Notes: generated by a model from the sequence alone, not told the origin. Positions 1-6,009 are shown, counted from the stretch's first letter. The stretch: DNA of 10,147 bases from Methylobacteriaceae bacterium (GCA_031272615.1 JAISTL010000114.1:1-10147), one strand, 5' to 3'. Made by a program: numbers and translations.

Positions 1-139
1 ACAGCACCGCTTCGCCCAAGTGTTCCAGCGCCTGCCGCAGGTTTTCGTTGGGAATCCCCTCGACAGCGGCGCGGATACTGCTCCGCTCCTCGTCCGTCAG
101 CGGGCGTTCTTTGCGTGTCGGCGGTTCGGGCCGCGCCAC
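1..139. repeat. Left arm of a 139-bp inverted repeat (fold-back at window edge)
   Basis: Read on the minus strand, this segment repeats bases 460-598: base i pairs with base 599-i for all of 1-139 except 41/558 and 117/482, and identity stops abruptly after base 139. The arms are separated by 320 bases (140-459). The minus strand here therefore carries a second, inverted copy of the 3' part of the DciA-like gene, running off the window. Both mismatches would change a lysine in that copy (to Asn and to Thr). An inverted copy with a deleted interval at a sequence end is the usual form of an amplification or assembly chimera. A real inverted duplication cannot be excluded from sequence alone. 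Confidence 0.95.
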
Positions 140-618
140 AGCCCATAGCCGATTTGCTGGACGGATGCCTCGCTCCGAGCCTGAGAGCACGGGGCTTTGC
201 GGAATCCGGCTTTATCGCGACTTGGCCGGATGTTGTCGGCGCCTCACTTTCCCTCTATTCCCGCCCGCTGAAAATCGACTGGAAAGGCCGCAAGCGCAAA
301 ACAACCCCCGGCGGCGGGACAGAACCGGCGACCCTGGTGGTGCTGGTGGAAAGCGCCTTCGCCCTGGAACTCCAGCATATGGAAGCGACGATTATCGAGC
401 GCATCAACACGCTTTACGGCTGGCGCTGTGTCGACCGGCTGGTGCTGAAACACGGGACGGTGGCGCGGCCCGAACCGCCGAAACGCAAAGAACGCCCGCT
501 GACGGACGAGGAGCGGAGCAGTATCCGCGCCGCTGTCGAGGGGATTCCCAACGAAAAACTGCGGCAGGCGCTGGAACACTTGGGCGAAGCGGTGCTGTCT
601 TCAAGAAAAACGCGGTAG
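115..618 (+). CDS. DciA-family (DUF721) protein, 5' end replaced by the fold-back
   Basis: The frame encodes 167 residues. Residues about 10-110 read as a DUF721/DciA domain, with PIADLLDGCL near the start, then RARGFAESGFIATWPDVVG and a later RINTLYGW segment. The rest is a lysine-rich linker and a predicted C-terminal helix (LRQALEHLGEAV). DciA proteins recruit or load the replicative helicase DnaB in bacteria that lack DnaC; in alphaproteobacteria such genes often sit beside a DsbA-like gene, as here. The GTG at 115 and residues 1-9 lie in the inverted copy (1-139), so they are almost certainly not the native N-terminus. Real homology begins at about base 140 and the true start is missing. 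The stop is at 616-618. Family assignment is fairly secure; the helicase-loading role is inferred from the family. Confidence 0.75.
   Translation: MSAVRAAPQPIADLLDGCLAPSLRARGFAESGFIATWPDVVGASLSLYSRPLKIDWKGRKRKTTPGGGTEPATLVVLVESAFALELQHMEATIIERINTLYGWRCVDRLVLKHGTVARPEPPKRKERPLTDEERSSIRAAVEGIPNEKLRQALEHLGEAVLSSRKTR
460..598. repeat. Right arm of the 139-bp inverted repeat
   Basis: This is the partner of bases 1-139, at 137 of 139 matching positions. It lies inside the DciA-like reading frame and encodes its basic linker and C-terminal helix. It is in the expected place and frame for that gene, so it is probably the original copy and the left arm the derived one. Confidence 0.95.
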
Positions 619-709
619 AGGCGGGGAATCCCGGATTACCGGAGACCGGTGGTTCAGCGGAGTCGAAATCCAGCCTGCATAATTTCTGCTGGACGGGCTC
701 TCTTTTCCC

Positions 710-737
710 TTGCGGAACCGGCAGGATGGGCGATAAT
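710..737 (+). promoter_or_regulatory. Candidate promoter for dsbA
   Basis: TTGCGG at 710-715 and GATAAT at 732-737 are separated by 16 bases. The -10 box matches 5 of 6 consensus positions but the -35 only 3 of 6. It would give a leader of about 120 bases before the dsbA start. The call rests on consensus matching alone. Confidence 0.3.
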
Positions 738-762
738 CCGGTTGGTTCCCGTGAAAAATGTT

Positions 763-794
763 CCGCCGGAAACGAAATGCTCGTTTCCGGGCGG
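763..794 (+). promoter_or_regulatory. Stem-loop in the dsbA leader
   Basis: CCGCCGGAAACGA at 763-775 pairs with TCGTTTCCGGGCGG at 781-794, with one bulged base and a five-base loop. No T-run follows, so it is not a standard terminator. A second short dyad, CGAATC-N3-GATTCG, lies at 823-837 just before the ribosome binding site. They could be an mRNA-stabilising or regulatory leader structure, or a protein-binding site. No known riboswitch class is recognisable. Confidence 0.4.
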
Positions 795-863
795 CAAGCT
801 GTGGTAAGCATCCCGGGAGATACGAATCCGCGATTCGCGGGAGGCGAAATGGAGCGAAATAGA

Positions 864-1544
864 ATGACAGTTCGGCACACGTATTCGAAGATGATCGTCG
901 CGGGCGCCTGCCTCGCGGGCATTATGTTTTTTCAGGGGGTTGCTTCGGCGCAGATCAATCCGGCGTCGTCTTCGACGTTGCAGCCGTTGGATGCCAAGGG
1001 TATTGAAACACTGAACCAGCCGTCGCCGCTGGGAGACATTGTCTACGGAAATCCCGACGCGAAGGTCACGGTGGTCGAGTTTTCGTCCATCACCTGCAGC
1101 CATTGCGCCGCCTTCGCGGTGGACATTTTCCCGCGCATCAAGAAAGACTATATCGATACCGGAAAAATCAAATTCATCTTCCGGGACCTGGCGTTCGATT
1201 CCTATGCGGTCGCCGGTTACGCCTTGGCGCGCTGCCAAGGCAACGACAAATTTCCCGAAGTGGTTGATTACTTCTTCAAGAATCTCGGGCGTTTTTCCGA
1301 TAACAGCAAACCGGCGGCGGAAATCCTGCGCGATATGGCCTTTGAAGCCGGGATTCCCAAAGATAAATTTACATCGTGCCTCGGCGACCTCAAGATTCGC
1401 GAAGGGCTGAAGGCGGTGCGCGATCAGGCGGGGCTTTTGGATGTCAACGGCACCCCGTCATTCTTCATCAACGGCAAAAAGCACGTGGGCGACTACAGCT
1501 ACGACACGCTGAAGCCTATATTGGACAAGGAATTGGGGGAATAG
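864..1544 (+). CDS. Periplasmic DsbA-family thiol:disulfide oxidoreductase
   Basis: The product is a 226-residue secreted protein. Residues 1-29 form a Sec signal peptide: a basic start, a hydrophobic core near IVAGACLAGIMFF, and an A-S-A site before Gln30. The mature part is a DsbA-like thioredoxin fold (Thioredoxin_4 type), with catalytic C78-S-H-C81 after VVEFSSIT and the cis-proline loop NGTP at 195-198. Cys124 and Cys172 are extra cysteines. It probably forms or shuffles disulfides in exported proteins, being reoxidised by a DsbB-like partner not seen here. I chose ATG 864 because GGAG at 851-854 is nine bases upstream. ATG 849 is in frame and would add five residues, but its GGGAGG lies only four bases away. 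The family is clear; whether it works as oxidase or isomerase is not, so I give no symbol. Confidence 0.88.
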   Translation: MTVRHTYSKMIVAGACLAGIMFFQGVASAQINPASSSTLQPLDAKGIETLNQPSPLGDIVYGNPDAKVTVVEFSSITCSHCAAFAVDIFPRIKKDYIDTGKIKFIFRDLAFDSYAVAGYALARCQGNDKFPEVVDYFFKNLGRFSDNSKPAAEILRDMAFEAGIPKDKFTSCLGDLKIREGLKAVRDQAGLLDVNGTPSFFINGKKHVGDYSYDTLKPILDKELGE

Positions 1545-1653
1545 CGCGAACAGTCGGGATTTGTGGTTTTCGATTTGGGAAGCGGGGCGACAATCCGGAA
1601 TCCTTCTTTCTTCCGCATCCCATGAATTATCCGGCATTGAACGCTTTGCCCGC

Positions 1654-1682
1654 TTGACAGAAGGAAGACCGGACCATATGGT
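1654..1682 (+). promoter_or_regulatory. Promoter of the atp (F0) operon
   Basis: A perfect TTGACA (1654-1659) is followed after 17 bases by TATGGT (1677-1682), which matches 4 of 6 positions of the -10 consensus. The predicted transcript start is near 1689, about 65 bases before the preferred atpI start. It sits in the only sizeable gap upstream of the operon. The same -10 hexamer recurs in the candidate glpD promoter. Confidence 0.55.
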
Positions 1683-1753
1683 GCGCGGCGCCTTGAGAAG
1701 GGACGGGCGTGCCGGTCGGCAGGCGGCGGTATCGTAAAGGCTCAGGGCGGGTC

Positions 1754-2158
1754 ATGGACGTTTCAGAGCAACAAAAACCTGAAGTGCCCGAGGCTCAGGA
1801 GTCGCCGGAGGACGTTCTTCTGAAGAAGCGGCTGAAGTTGCTGGGCGCCGGAATCTCCCGCGTCAGCAAGCGGCATAGTCGACAGGAACGGGCGTCACGC
1901 GGCGCGGGGTATTTTCGGGCCGGTGATTTTTCCCAGGCGCTGCGCCTGCCGGTGGAATTCGCTTCCGGGGTACTGGCGGGATTACTGATTGGTTGGTTGA
2001 TTGATCGGACTTTTGCGACATCGCCCTGGGGGATTCTCATTTTTGCCGTCGTGGGATTCTGCACCGGCATGTACAATTTGTTGAGAGCGACGGGACACAT
2101 CACCATGGGCCGGCCGGATGACAGGCCCGACAGAACGGACAGTGAGCAACGGGATTAG
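1754..2158 (+). CDS. atpI: ATP synthase protein I (AtpI)
   Basis: The product has 134 residues. A charged cytoplasmic N-terminus (1-60) is followed by two membrane helices, at about 66-83 (ending in LIGWLID) and 92-110 (GILIFAVVGFCTGMYNLL), then a charged tail. This is the AtpI/gene-1 layout, and the gene leads an F0 operon, as AtpI usually does. AtpI is a non-subunit membrane protein thought to help assemble the c-ring. Its stop is three bases from the atpB start, implying coupled expression. I prefer ATG 1754, which gives the usual acidic N-terminus but has only AGGG at 1744-1747 as a ribosome site. An in-frame GTG at 1709, five bases after AAGGGA, would add 15 basic residues and cannot be ruled out. 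Confidence 0.85.
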   Translation: MDVSEQQKPEVPEAQESPEDVLLKKRLKLLGAGISRVSKRHSRQERASRGAGYFRAGDFSQALRLPVEFASGVLAGLLIGWLIDRTFATSPWGILIFAVVGFCTGMYNLLRATGHITMGRPDDRPDRTDSEQRD

Positions 2159-2161
2159 AGT

Positions 2162-2890
2162 ATGGCGAGCCCATTAGAGCAGTTTGTGATTCAACCGGTT
2201 GTTCCCGCCATCGGGCTGACCAACGCCTCGGTGTTCATGATGGCGTCGGTGGGGGTCGTGGTCGGCGGCCTGATGCTGGCGACGGGTTCCCGGCAGTTGG
2301 TTCCCGGCCGGGTGCAATCTGTCGCCGAGATTCTTCATGAGTTCATCGCCGATCTGCTGCGCGGAATCGCCGGGGAGGAAGCCATGGTGTTCTTCCCGTT
2401 GGTGTTCTCGCTGTTCATGTTCATTTTCACCGCCAATTACATGGGCTTGATTCCCGGCGCCTACACAGTTACCAGCCAGATCATCGTCACCTTTACCCTG
2501 GCGCTGATCGTCATGGGGACTGTCGTCGGCTTCGGCATCTGGAAACACGGCAAGCATTTTCTCAATGTGTTCGTGCCGAAGGGGTTGCCGGTCTATCTGA
2601 CGCCGATCATCGCGGTGATTGAGTTCGTCTCGTTTCTGTCGCGGCCCATCAGCCTGTCGGTGCGACTGTTCGCCAATATGCTGGCGGGGCACGTCGCCCT
2701 CAAGATTTTCGGCGGATTCGTCCTCAGCCTGAGCGCGGCGGGCGGTTTGCTGGCACTGCTGTCGCCGCTGCCCATCGTGCGGATTGTGGCGGTGACGGCG
2801 TTGGAAGTTCTGGTCTGCGGCCTGCAGGCGTTCGTGTTTACGGTGTTGAGCTGCATTTACCTGAACGACGCCCTGCATCCCGGACACTGA
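2162..2890 (+). CDS. atpB: ATP synthase F0 subunit a
   Basis: The 242-residue product is very hydrophobic, with five to six membrane helices, close to the usual length for alphaproteobacterial subunit a. The diagnostic segment SLSVRLFANMLAGH holds Arg168, the essential arginine of the proton path beside the c-ring. The last helix, with ALEVLVCGLQAFVFTVL, carries the polar residues (Glu215, Gln222) of the half-channel. Subunit a forms the two aqueous half-channels that feed protons to the c-ring. The gene follows atpI by three bases and precedes atpE by 52. The assignment is secure. Confidence 0.97.
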   Translation: MASPLEQFVIQPVVPAIGLTNASVFMMASVGVVVGGLMLATGSRQLVPGRVQSVAEILHEFIADLLRGIAGEEAMVFFPLVFSLFMFIFTANYMGLIPGAYTVTSQIIVTFTLALIVMGTVVGFGIWKHGKHFLNVFVPKGLPVYLTPIIAVIEFVSFLSRPISLSVRLFANMLAGHVALKIFGGFVLSLSAAGGLLALLSPLPIVRIVAVTALEVLVCGLQAFVFTVLSCIYLNDALHPGH

Positions 2891-2942
2891 CCGGTCACTC
2901 ATCTCATTGGTTGTTTGTATTCAAGTGAAGGAGCCCTAGAAA

Positions 2943-3161
2943 ATGGAAGGTTTGAATTACATCGGAGCCGGTCTCGCCTGCTTCGGCGTCGGCATTGCCG
3001 CCCTCGGTGTCGGTAACATCTTCGGAAACTTCGTTTCCGGTGCGTTGCGCAACCCGGGTGCGGCAAAAGACCAGTTCACCAACGCAATTATCGGCGCCGC
3101 CCTGGCCGAAGGGTTGGGCCTGTTCGCCTTCGTGGTCGCCATGATTTTGGCGTTCATGTAA
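2943..3161 (+). CDS. atpE: ATP synthase F0 subunit c
   Basis: The 72-residue product is a two-helix hairpin. Helix 1 has the glycine-rich packing repeat GLACFGVGIAALGVGNI, the polar loop is R36-N37-P38, and helix 2 carries the proton-binding carboxylate Glu56 in ALAEGLGLF. No sodium-type ligand set is evident, so the ring is probably proton-driven. Ten or more copies assemble into the rotor ring. AAGGAG at 2928-2933, nine bases before ATG, is the best ribosome site in this operon, which fits the need for many c copies. A GC-rich hairpin follows the gene. Confidence 0.97.
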   Translation: MEGLNYIGAGLACFGVGIAALGVGNIFGNFVSGALRNPGAAKDQFTNAIIGAALAEGLGLFAFVVAMILAFM

Positions 3162-3191
3162 CTGCTTGGGAAGCGAGATTCCGCCGGTTCG

Positions 3192-3214
3192 CCGCCGGGG
3201 TATCCCCCCGGTGG
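3192..3214 (+). promoter_or_regulatory. GC-rich hairpin between atpE and atpF'
   Basis: Bases 3192-3200 pair with 3206-3214 (nine pairs including one G-T) around a five-base loop. The core is CCGGGG/CCCCGG. It begins 30 bases after the atpE stop and has no T-run. It may lower downstream transcription or protect the 3' end of an atpE-containing mRNA, helping make more subunit c than b. That role is inferred from position. Confidence 0.45.
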
Positions 3215-3251
3215 GCGGGGCGGGCGGACTCCATTTTGGAGTTGAGCGTTC

Positions 3252-3878
3252 ATGGAAACGCAAACGGAAGTTGGGGGAACACCCGGTCCGGAGGCCGTCT
3301 TGGCCGGGTCTCCATCGGGCGCAGCCGATCAGCCGCTGCAGCTGGCAGTGGAGGTGCCCGGAGGCGAGCACCACGATGATGTGGGGTTTCCGCCGTTCAA
3401 AACGGAAACCTTCGCCGGGCAGATTGTCTGGCTCGCCATTTCGTTCGGTCTGCTCGTCTATCTCATGAACAAGTTCGTGATTCCACGCATTGACGGCATC
3501 ATCGTTCACCGCAAGGGCATCATTTCCGACGACTTGCAGGAGGCGACGCGTTTGAAGCAGGACGCGGACAAGGAGCAGGCGGTCTATGAGGCATCCCTTT
3601 CCACGGCGAAGCACGATGCGGGGCGGATTGTCCAGAGCGCCTATGAAGAGCAGCAGGAATGGCTTCAGGCGGAACAGAAGCAACTGGACGGCGTTTTGCA
3701 GGGAAAACTGGAGCAGGCGGTGAAGCAAATTACGGCGCGGCGCGATGACGCGGTGAAGGAAGTAAACAACGCTGCTTCAGCCACGGCCGCGGAAATCGTC
3801 GTGCGGCTCATCGGCAGAAACCCGTCAGCGGACGTTCTTGCCGAAGCGGCCCGGACGGCGCTGGAACCGAAGGCATGA
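3252..3878 (+). CDS. atpF': ATP synthase F0 subunit b'
   Basis: The product has 208 residues. A Pro/Gly/Glu-rich stretch (1-45) precedes the core FPPFKTETFAGQIVWL, one membrane helix (about 54-73) and a long charged coiled-coil helix running almost to the end. Subunit b' pairs with b as the peripheral stalk that stops the F1 head rotating; separate b and b' genes are typical of alphaproteobacteria, cyanobacteria and plastids. The segment DLQEATRLKQDA is nearly repeated in the next gene (DLDEATRLRREA), showing the two are paralogues. GGAG at 3238-3241 is ten bases before ATG. The family is also named atpG or atpX in some genomes. The N-terminal extension is longer than the core requires but similar ones occur in the family. 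Confidence 0.92.
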   Translation: METQTEVGGTPGPEAVLAGSPSGAADQPLQLAVEVPGGEHHDDVGFPPFKTETFAGQIVWLAISFGLLVYLMNKFVIPRIDGIIVHRKGIISDDLQEATRLKQDADKEQAVYEASLSTAKHDAGRIVQSAYEEQQEWLQAEQKQLDGVLQGKLEQAVKQITARRDDAVKEVNNAASATAAEIVVRLIGRNPSADVLAEAARTALEPKA

Positions 3879-3890
3879 GGGAAACAGCCG

Positions 3891-3937
3891 GGAGCGTTTT
3901 CTGCAAAAGCGGACACCGGTTCCGCGGCGGGAAACAG
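3891..3937. repeat. Degenerate palindromic intergenic repeat (Rhizobiales-type element)
   Basis: The stretch starts GAGCGTTTTC, has GGACACCGGTTCCGC in its middle, and ends GGGAAACAGCG. This order (GAGCGTTTTC, then ACCGGTT, then a GAAAACGC-like end) resembles a short intergenic palindrome I recall as frequent in alphaproteobacterial genomes. Its ends are imperfect inverted repeats of each other. It begins a few bases after the atpF' stop, inside the 147-base gap before atpF. The comparison is from memory and not verified. Confidence 0.45.
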
Positions 3938-4025
3938 CGACAGCCTGTTGAATCCGGAGTGGGTTTCTTGCGAACGCGAGTCGACGTGAGCGAGGTTCGC
4001 TCCGAGGATTTGAGGAGATAATAAG

Positions 4026-4508
4026 GTGGGTGCGGAGTTCTGGGTCGCCGTCGGCTTTTTCATTCTGGTGGGATTGTTCATTTATATGGGCGTTCCGCGG
4101 ATGATCGCCGCCTCTCTCGATCAATATTCGGAGAAAATCCGGGCGGACCTGGATGAGGCGACGCGTCTCAGGCGGGAAGCCGCGGCGCTCAGAGATGAAT
4201 ATGTCCGCAAGCGGCAGGACGCCGAGAAGGAAGCGCGGCGGATCGTCGATGAAGCGCGTCAGGAAGCGGCCGAGATGAAAGAGAGCATGGAGGCCAAACT
4301 CGCGGAGTACATCAAACGGCGGACCGAGGCGGTGGAAATGAGAATCGCCCAGGAGGAGAAGCAGGCCGTCGAGGATGTGCGCACCGCCGCGGTGGACAGC
4401 GCCGCAAAAATCGCTGAACAGGTTTTGCGCAAGGAATTTGCCGCCCCGGACCTGGCGGCCGGGTATCTCGGCAACGAAATCGGAAATTTGCCCGCCGGGT
4501 TCCAGTAA
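4026..4508 (+). CDS. atpF: ATP synthase F0 subunit b
   Basis: The product has 160 residues. One N-terminal membrane helix (about 5-23, FWVAVGFFILVGLFIYMGV) is followed by a long Arg/Glu/Ala-rich helix with heptad-like spacing that should dimerise with b'. Together they form the peripheral stalk joining F0 to F1. The start is GTG 4026, eight bases after GAGGAG at 4012-4017; no ATG in frame fits better. It is the last gene of the F0 operon. The F1 genes (atpHAGDC) do not follow, as is normal in alphaproteobacteria, where they form another cluster. The gap of 147 bases before it is long for this operon and holds a repeat. Confidence 0.95.
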   Translation: MGAEFWVAVGFFILVGLFIYMGVPRMIAASLDQYSEKIRADLDEATRLRREAAALRDEYVRKRQDAEKEARRIVDEARQEAAEMKESMEAKLAEYIKRRTEAVEMRIAQEEKQAVEDVRTAAVDSAAKIAEQVLRKEFAAPDLAAGYLGNEIGNLPAGFQ

Positions 4509-4512
4509 GGGG

Positions 4513-4550
4513 CGAAAGCCGCTCCCGTCGCTCGGCCGACGGCGGTTTCG
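4513..4550 (+). terminator. Probable end-of-operon hairpin after atpF
   Basis: CGAAA (4513-4517), CCG (4519-4521) and CCGTCG (4525-4530) pair in turn with TTTCG, CGG and CGACGG (4537-4550) around a six-base loop, with small internal bulges on the left side only. It starts four bases after the atpF stop. There is no T-run, so termination would depend on Rho or the hairpin may only stabilise the mRNA end. Confidence 0.5.
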
Positions 4551-4580
4551 GGAATACATCGGCGACGTTCACAGGCTTTG

Positions 4581-4659
4581 GATGACGGGCGTCATCGCGG
4601 CGAACGGACGGGTGCAGGGGCCCGCCGCCGCAAACGTGCGCGTTGCTTCCAAAACGCGC
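4581..4659 (+). other. Two further dyads in the atpF-glpR gap
   Basis: The 296-base gap 4509-4804 holds no gene that I can support. Besides the hairpin after atpF it contains GATGAC-N4-GTCATC (4581-4596, perfect) and GCGCGTT-N8-AACGCGC (4638-4659, perfect). Neither is followed by a T-run. They may be leftover terminators, decayed palindromic repeats or binding sites; no function is evident. Confidence 0.35.
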
Positions 4660-4718
4660 GGGTTCGCGGGGAGATGCGGCGAAATGTTCGAAACCGCGCG
4701 TCAACGAGCATTTTCCCT

Positions 4719-4746
4719 TTGACATGGGTCGCGTTTTCTCCATAAG
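4719..4746 (+). promoter_or_regulatory. Promoter of glpR
   Basis: A perfect TTGACA (4719-4724) lies 16 bases upstream of CATAAG (4741-4746; 4 of 6 matches). Transcription would begin near 4753. Two similar motifs, AACGAATA (4749-4756) and AACGAAAA (4768-4775), lie 19 bases apart at and just after that point. This is a fitting place for GlpR to repress its own gene, but the operator assignment is a guess from position. Confidence 0.45.
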
Positions 4747-4804
4747 TGAACGAATAAGAGGGGGGTAAACGAAAAACAGCGGGACCATCAGTGTAAAGCG
4801 TGCA

Positions 4805-5596
4805 ATGACAACGGAACAGACATCAAATGACCTTCAGCACGGGGAAGAACGGCGAAACCAGATAGATCAATGGGTTCGGCAAAAGGGGTTCGTGACCATC
4901 GACACCCTGGCCAGATTTTTCGGCGTAACGGTGCAGACCATCCGGCGGGACTTGAACCAGCTGGATTCCGAGGGAAAACTCATCCGATACCGCGGCGGCG
5001 CCGGAGCGCTGTCGAGTGTGGAAAACATCGACTACAACACCCGCCAGATCACCTTTTTCGATGAAAAGGAACGCATTGCCCAGCTTGTGGTTCAACACAT
5101 TCCGGAGCACTGTTCCATCTGCCTGAACATCGGCACCACCACCGAGGCGGTGGCGCGGGCGCTCATCCACCACAAGGGCCTCAGGGTCATCACCAACAAC
5201 GCCAACATCGCAACCATCCTGGCACAGAACACCGATTTCGACATCATCATCACCGGCGGGCGCATCCGCAATCGTGACGGCGGCGTTCTCGGGCCGACCT
5301 CCCACGCCATGATTGAACAGTTCCGGGTGGATTTCGGCATCATCGGCATCAGCGGCATCGATGAAGACGGCACGCTGCTGGATTTCGACACCGACGAGGT
5401 GTGGGCGGCGCAAGCCATCATCCATTCTTCGCGCAAAACCTTTCTGGTGACGGATCACAGCAAGTTTTCGCGCCGGCCGATGGTGCGCATGGGGTCGATC
5501 GGCGACATCCACGCGCTGTTCACCGATGCCCAACCGCCGGACTCTGTCGTCGCGGTTCTCAAGGAGCACGGCGTCCAGTTGTTCCTGGCGGAATAA
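4805..5596 (+). CDS. glpR: DeoR-family glycerol-3-phosphate regulon repressor GlpR
   Basis: The product has 263 residues. A DeoR winged helix-turn-helix lies at about 14-70, with the recognition segment VTVQTIRRDLNQL. A DeoR C-terminal sensor domain (about 80-240) contains IGTTTEAVA, TNNANIA, ITGGRIRNRDGG, DFGIIGISGID and LVTDHSKF. These match E. coli GlpR almost motif for motif, as I recall that protein. GlpR represses glp genes until glycerol-3-phosphate binds the sensor domain. Placement beside glpD, glpK and glpF supports the call. No clear Shine-Dalgarno precedes ATG 4805, suggesting low expression, as is common for repressors. It has its own promoter, likely with autoregulation. Confidence 0.93.
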   Translation: MTTEQTSNDLQHGEERRNQIDQWVRQKGFVTIDTLARFFGVTVQTIRRDLNQLDSEGKLIRYRGGAGALSSVENIDYNTRQITFFDEKERIAQLVVQHIPEHCSICLNIGTTTEAVARALIHHKGLRVITNNANIATILAQNTDFDIIITGGRIRNRDGGVLGPTSHAMIEQFRVDFGIIGISGIDEDGTLLDFDTDEVWAAQAIIHSSRKTFLVTDHSKFSRRPMVRMGSIGDIHALFTDAQPPDSVVAVLKEHGVQLFLAE

Positions 5597-5600
5597 TCGA

Positions 5601-5662
5601 CGGAAACCCCTTCATTTCCGGGGCATTCAGCACCTTCAGCGGCGCGTTGCCACCGCGTTTTT
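5601..5662 (+). terminator. Hairpins after glpR, weak terminator
   Basis: CGGAAA-N8-TTTCCG (5601-5620) is a perfect six-base dyad five bases after the glpR stop. A weaker GCGG/CCGC stem at 5639-5656 is followed directly by GTTTTTG, the only T-run here. Either could end glpR transcription; the T-run one has a short stem, so confidence is low. Confidence 0.35.
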
Positions 5663-5806
5663 GCCCGCGCTCCCCGTGAGTCGCGGAACGGCCTTTGAGT
5701 CGATTTGTCGCGGCTTTAGGCCAGCGTTAAGAACAGACCGCAACTTTTCACCGTAACCGTTGGTTGAACGCAAAGCGTGCTCTATATCTGCCGGAGCGGG
5801 GACAAA

Positions 5807-5834
5807 ATACCGCAGGTATAACGTCACCGCGTTA
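5807..5834 (+). other. Two adjacent small dyads in the glpD leader
   Basis: ATACC-GCA-GGTAT (5807-5819) is followed, sharing one base, by TAACG-N6-CGTTA (5819-5834). Both are perfect five-base stems. They lie about 90-145 bases upstream of the candidate glpD promoter and could be regulator sites. The rest of the 413-base gap 5597-6009 shows no supportable gene. Confidence 0.3.
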
Positions 5835-5924
5835 CGAAGGGCGCTTGTCCTTAAAATTCATCACAGAAGGGATTTCTCCTTGGAGTCATTCTAAAACGAA
5901 AATTTCCGGGGGAGATATTTTCTA

Positions 5925-5953
5925 TTGCGAACTTTGATACGAAGGACTATGGT
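5925..5953 (+). promoter_or_regulatory. Candidate glpD promoter with CGAA motifs
   Basis: TTGCGA (5925-5930) and TATGGT (5948-5953) are 17 bases apart, each with 4 of 6 consensus matches; the -10 equals that of the atp promoter. CGAA occurs at 5897, 5928 and 5940, and the octamer TACGAAGG occurs at 5833-5840 and again at 5938-5945. The last two CGAA copies overlap the -35 box and spacer, where a repressor such as GlpR would act. The link to GlpR is inferred. Confidence 0.4.
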
Positions 5954-6009
5954 GATCCGGCGGGCGGGAACAGGAGCCCGGCGGCGTCGCTCACAATGGG
6001 GGTTGAATC

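Noticed and set aside
1..139. Terminal inverted repeat of a transposon or a hairpin telomere
   Set aside because: The arms lie in a normal housekeeping gene, with no transposase, target duplication or repeat structure between them; the copy is simply part of dciA reversed.
48..863. In-frame 5' extension of dsbA reaching back to base 48
   Set aside because: The open frame runs through the fold-back and out of frame across dciA; its sequence is low-complexity Arg/Gly/Pro typical of a GC-rich shadow. The signal peptide and ribosome site place the real start at 864.
1596..1615. CGGAA/TTCCG hairpin after dsbA as a terminator
   Set aside because: It has only five pairs and a ten-base loop, and no T-run follows; too weak to call.
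2174..3728. Long minus-strand frames opposite atpB and atpE-atpF'
   Set aside because: They are shadows of well-identified F0 genes, with no recognisable motifs.
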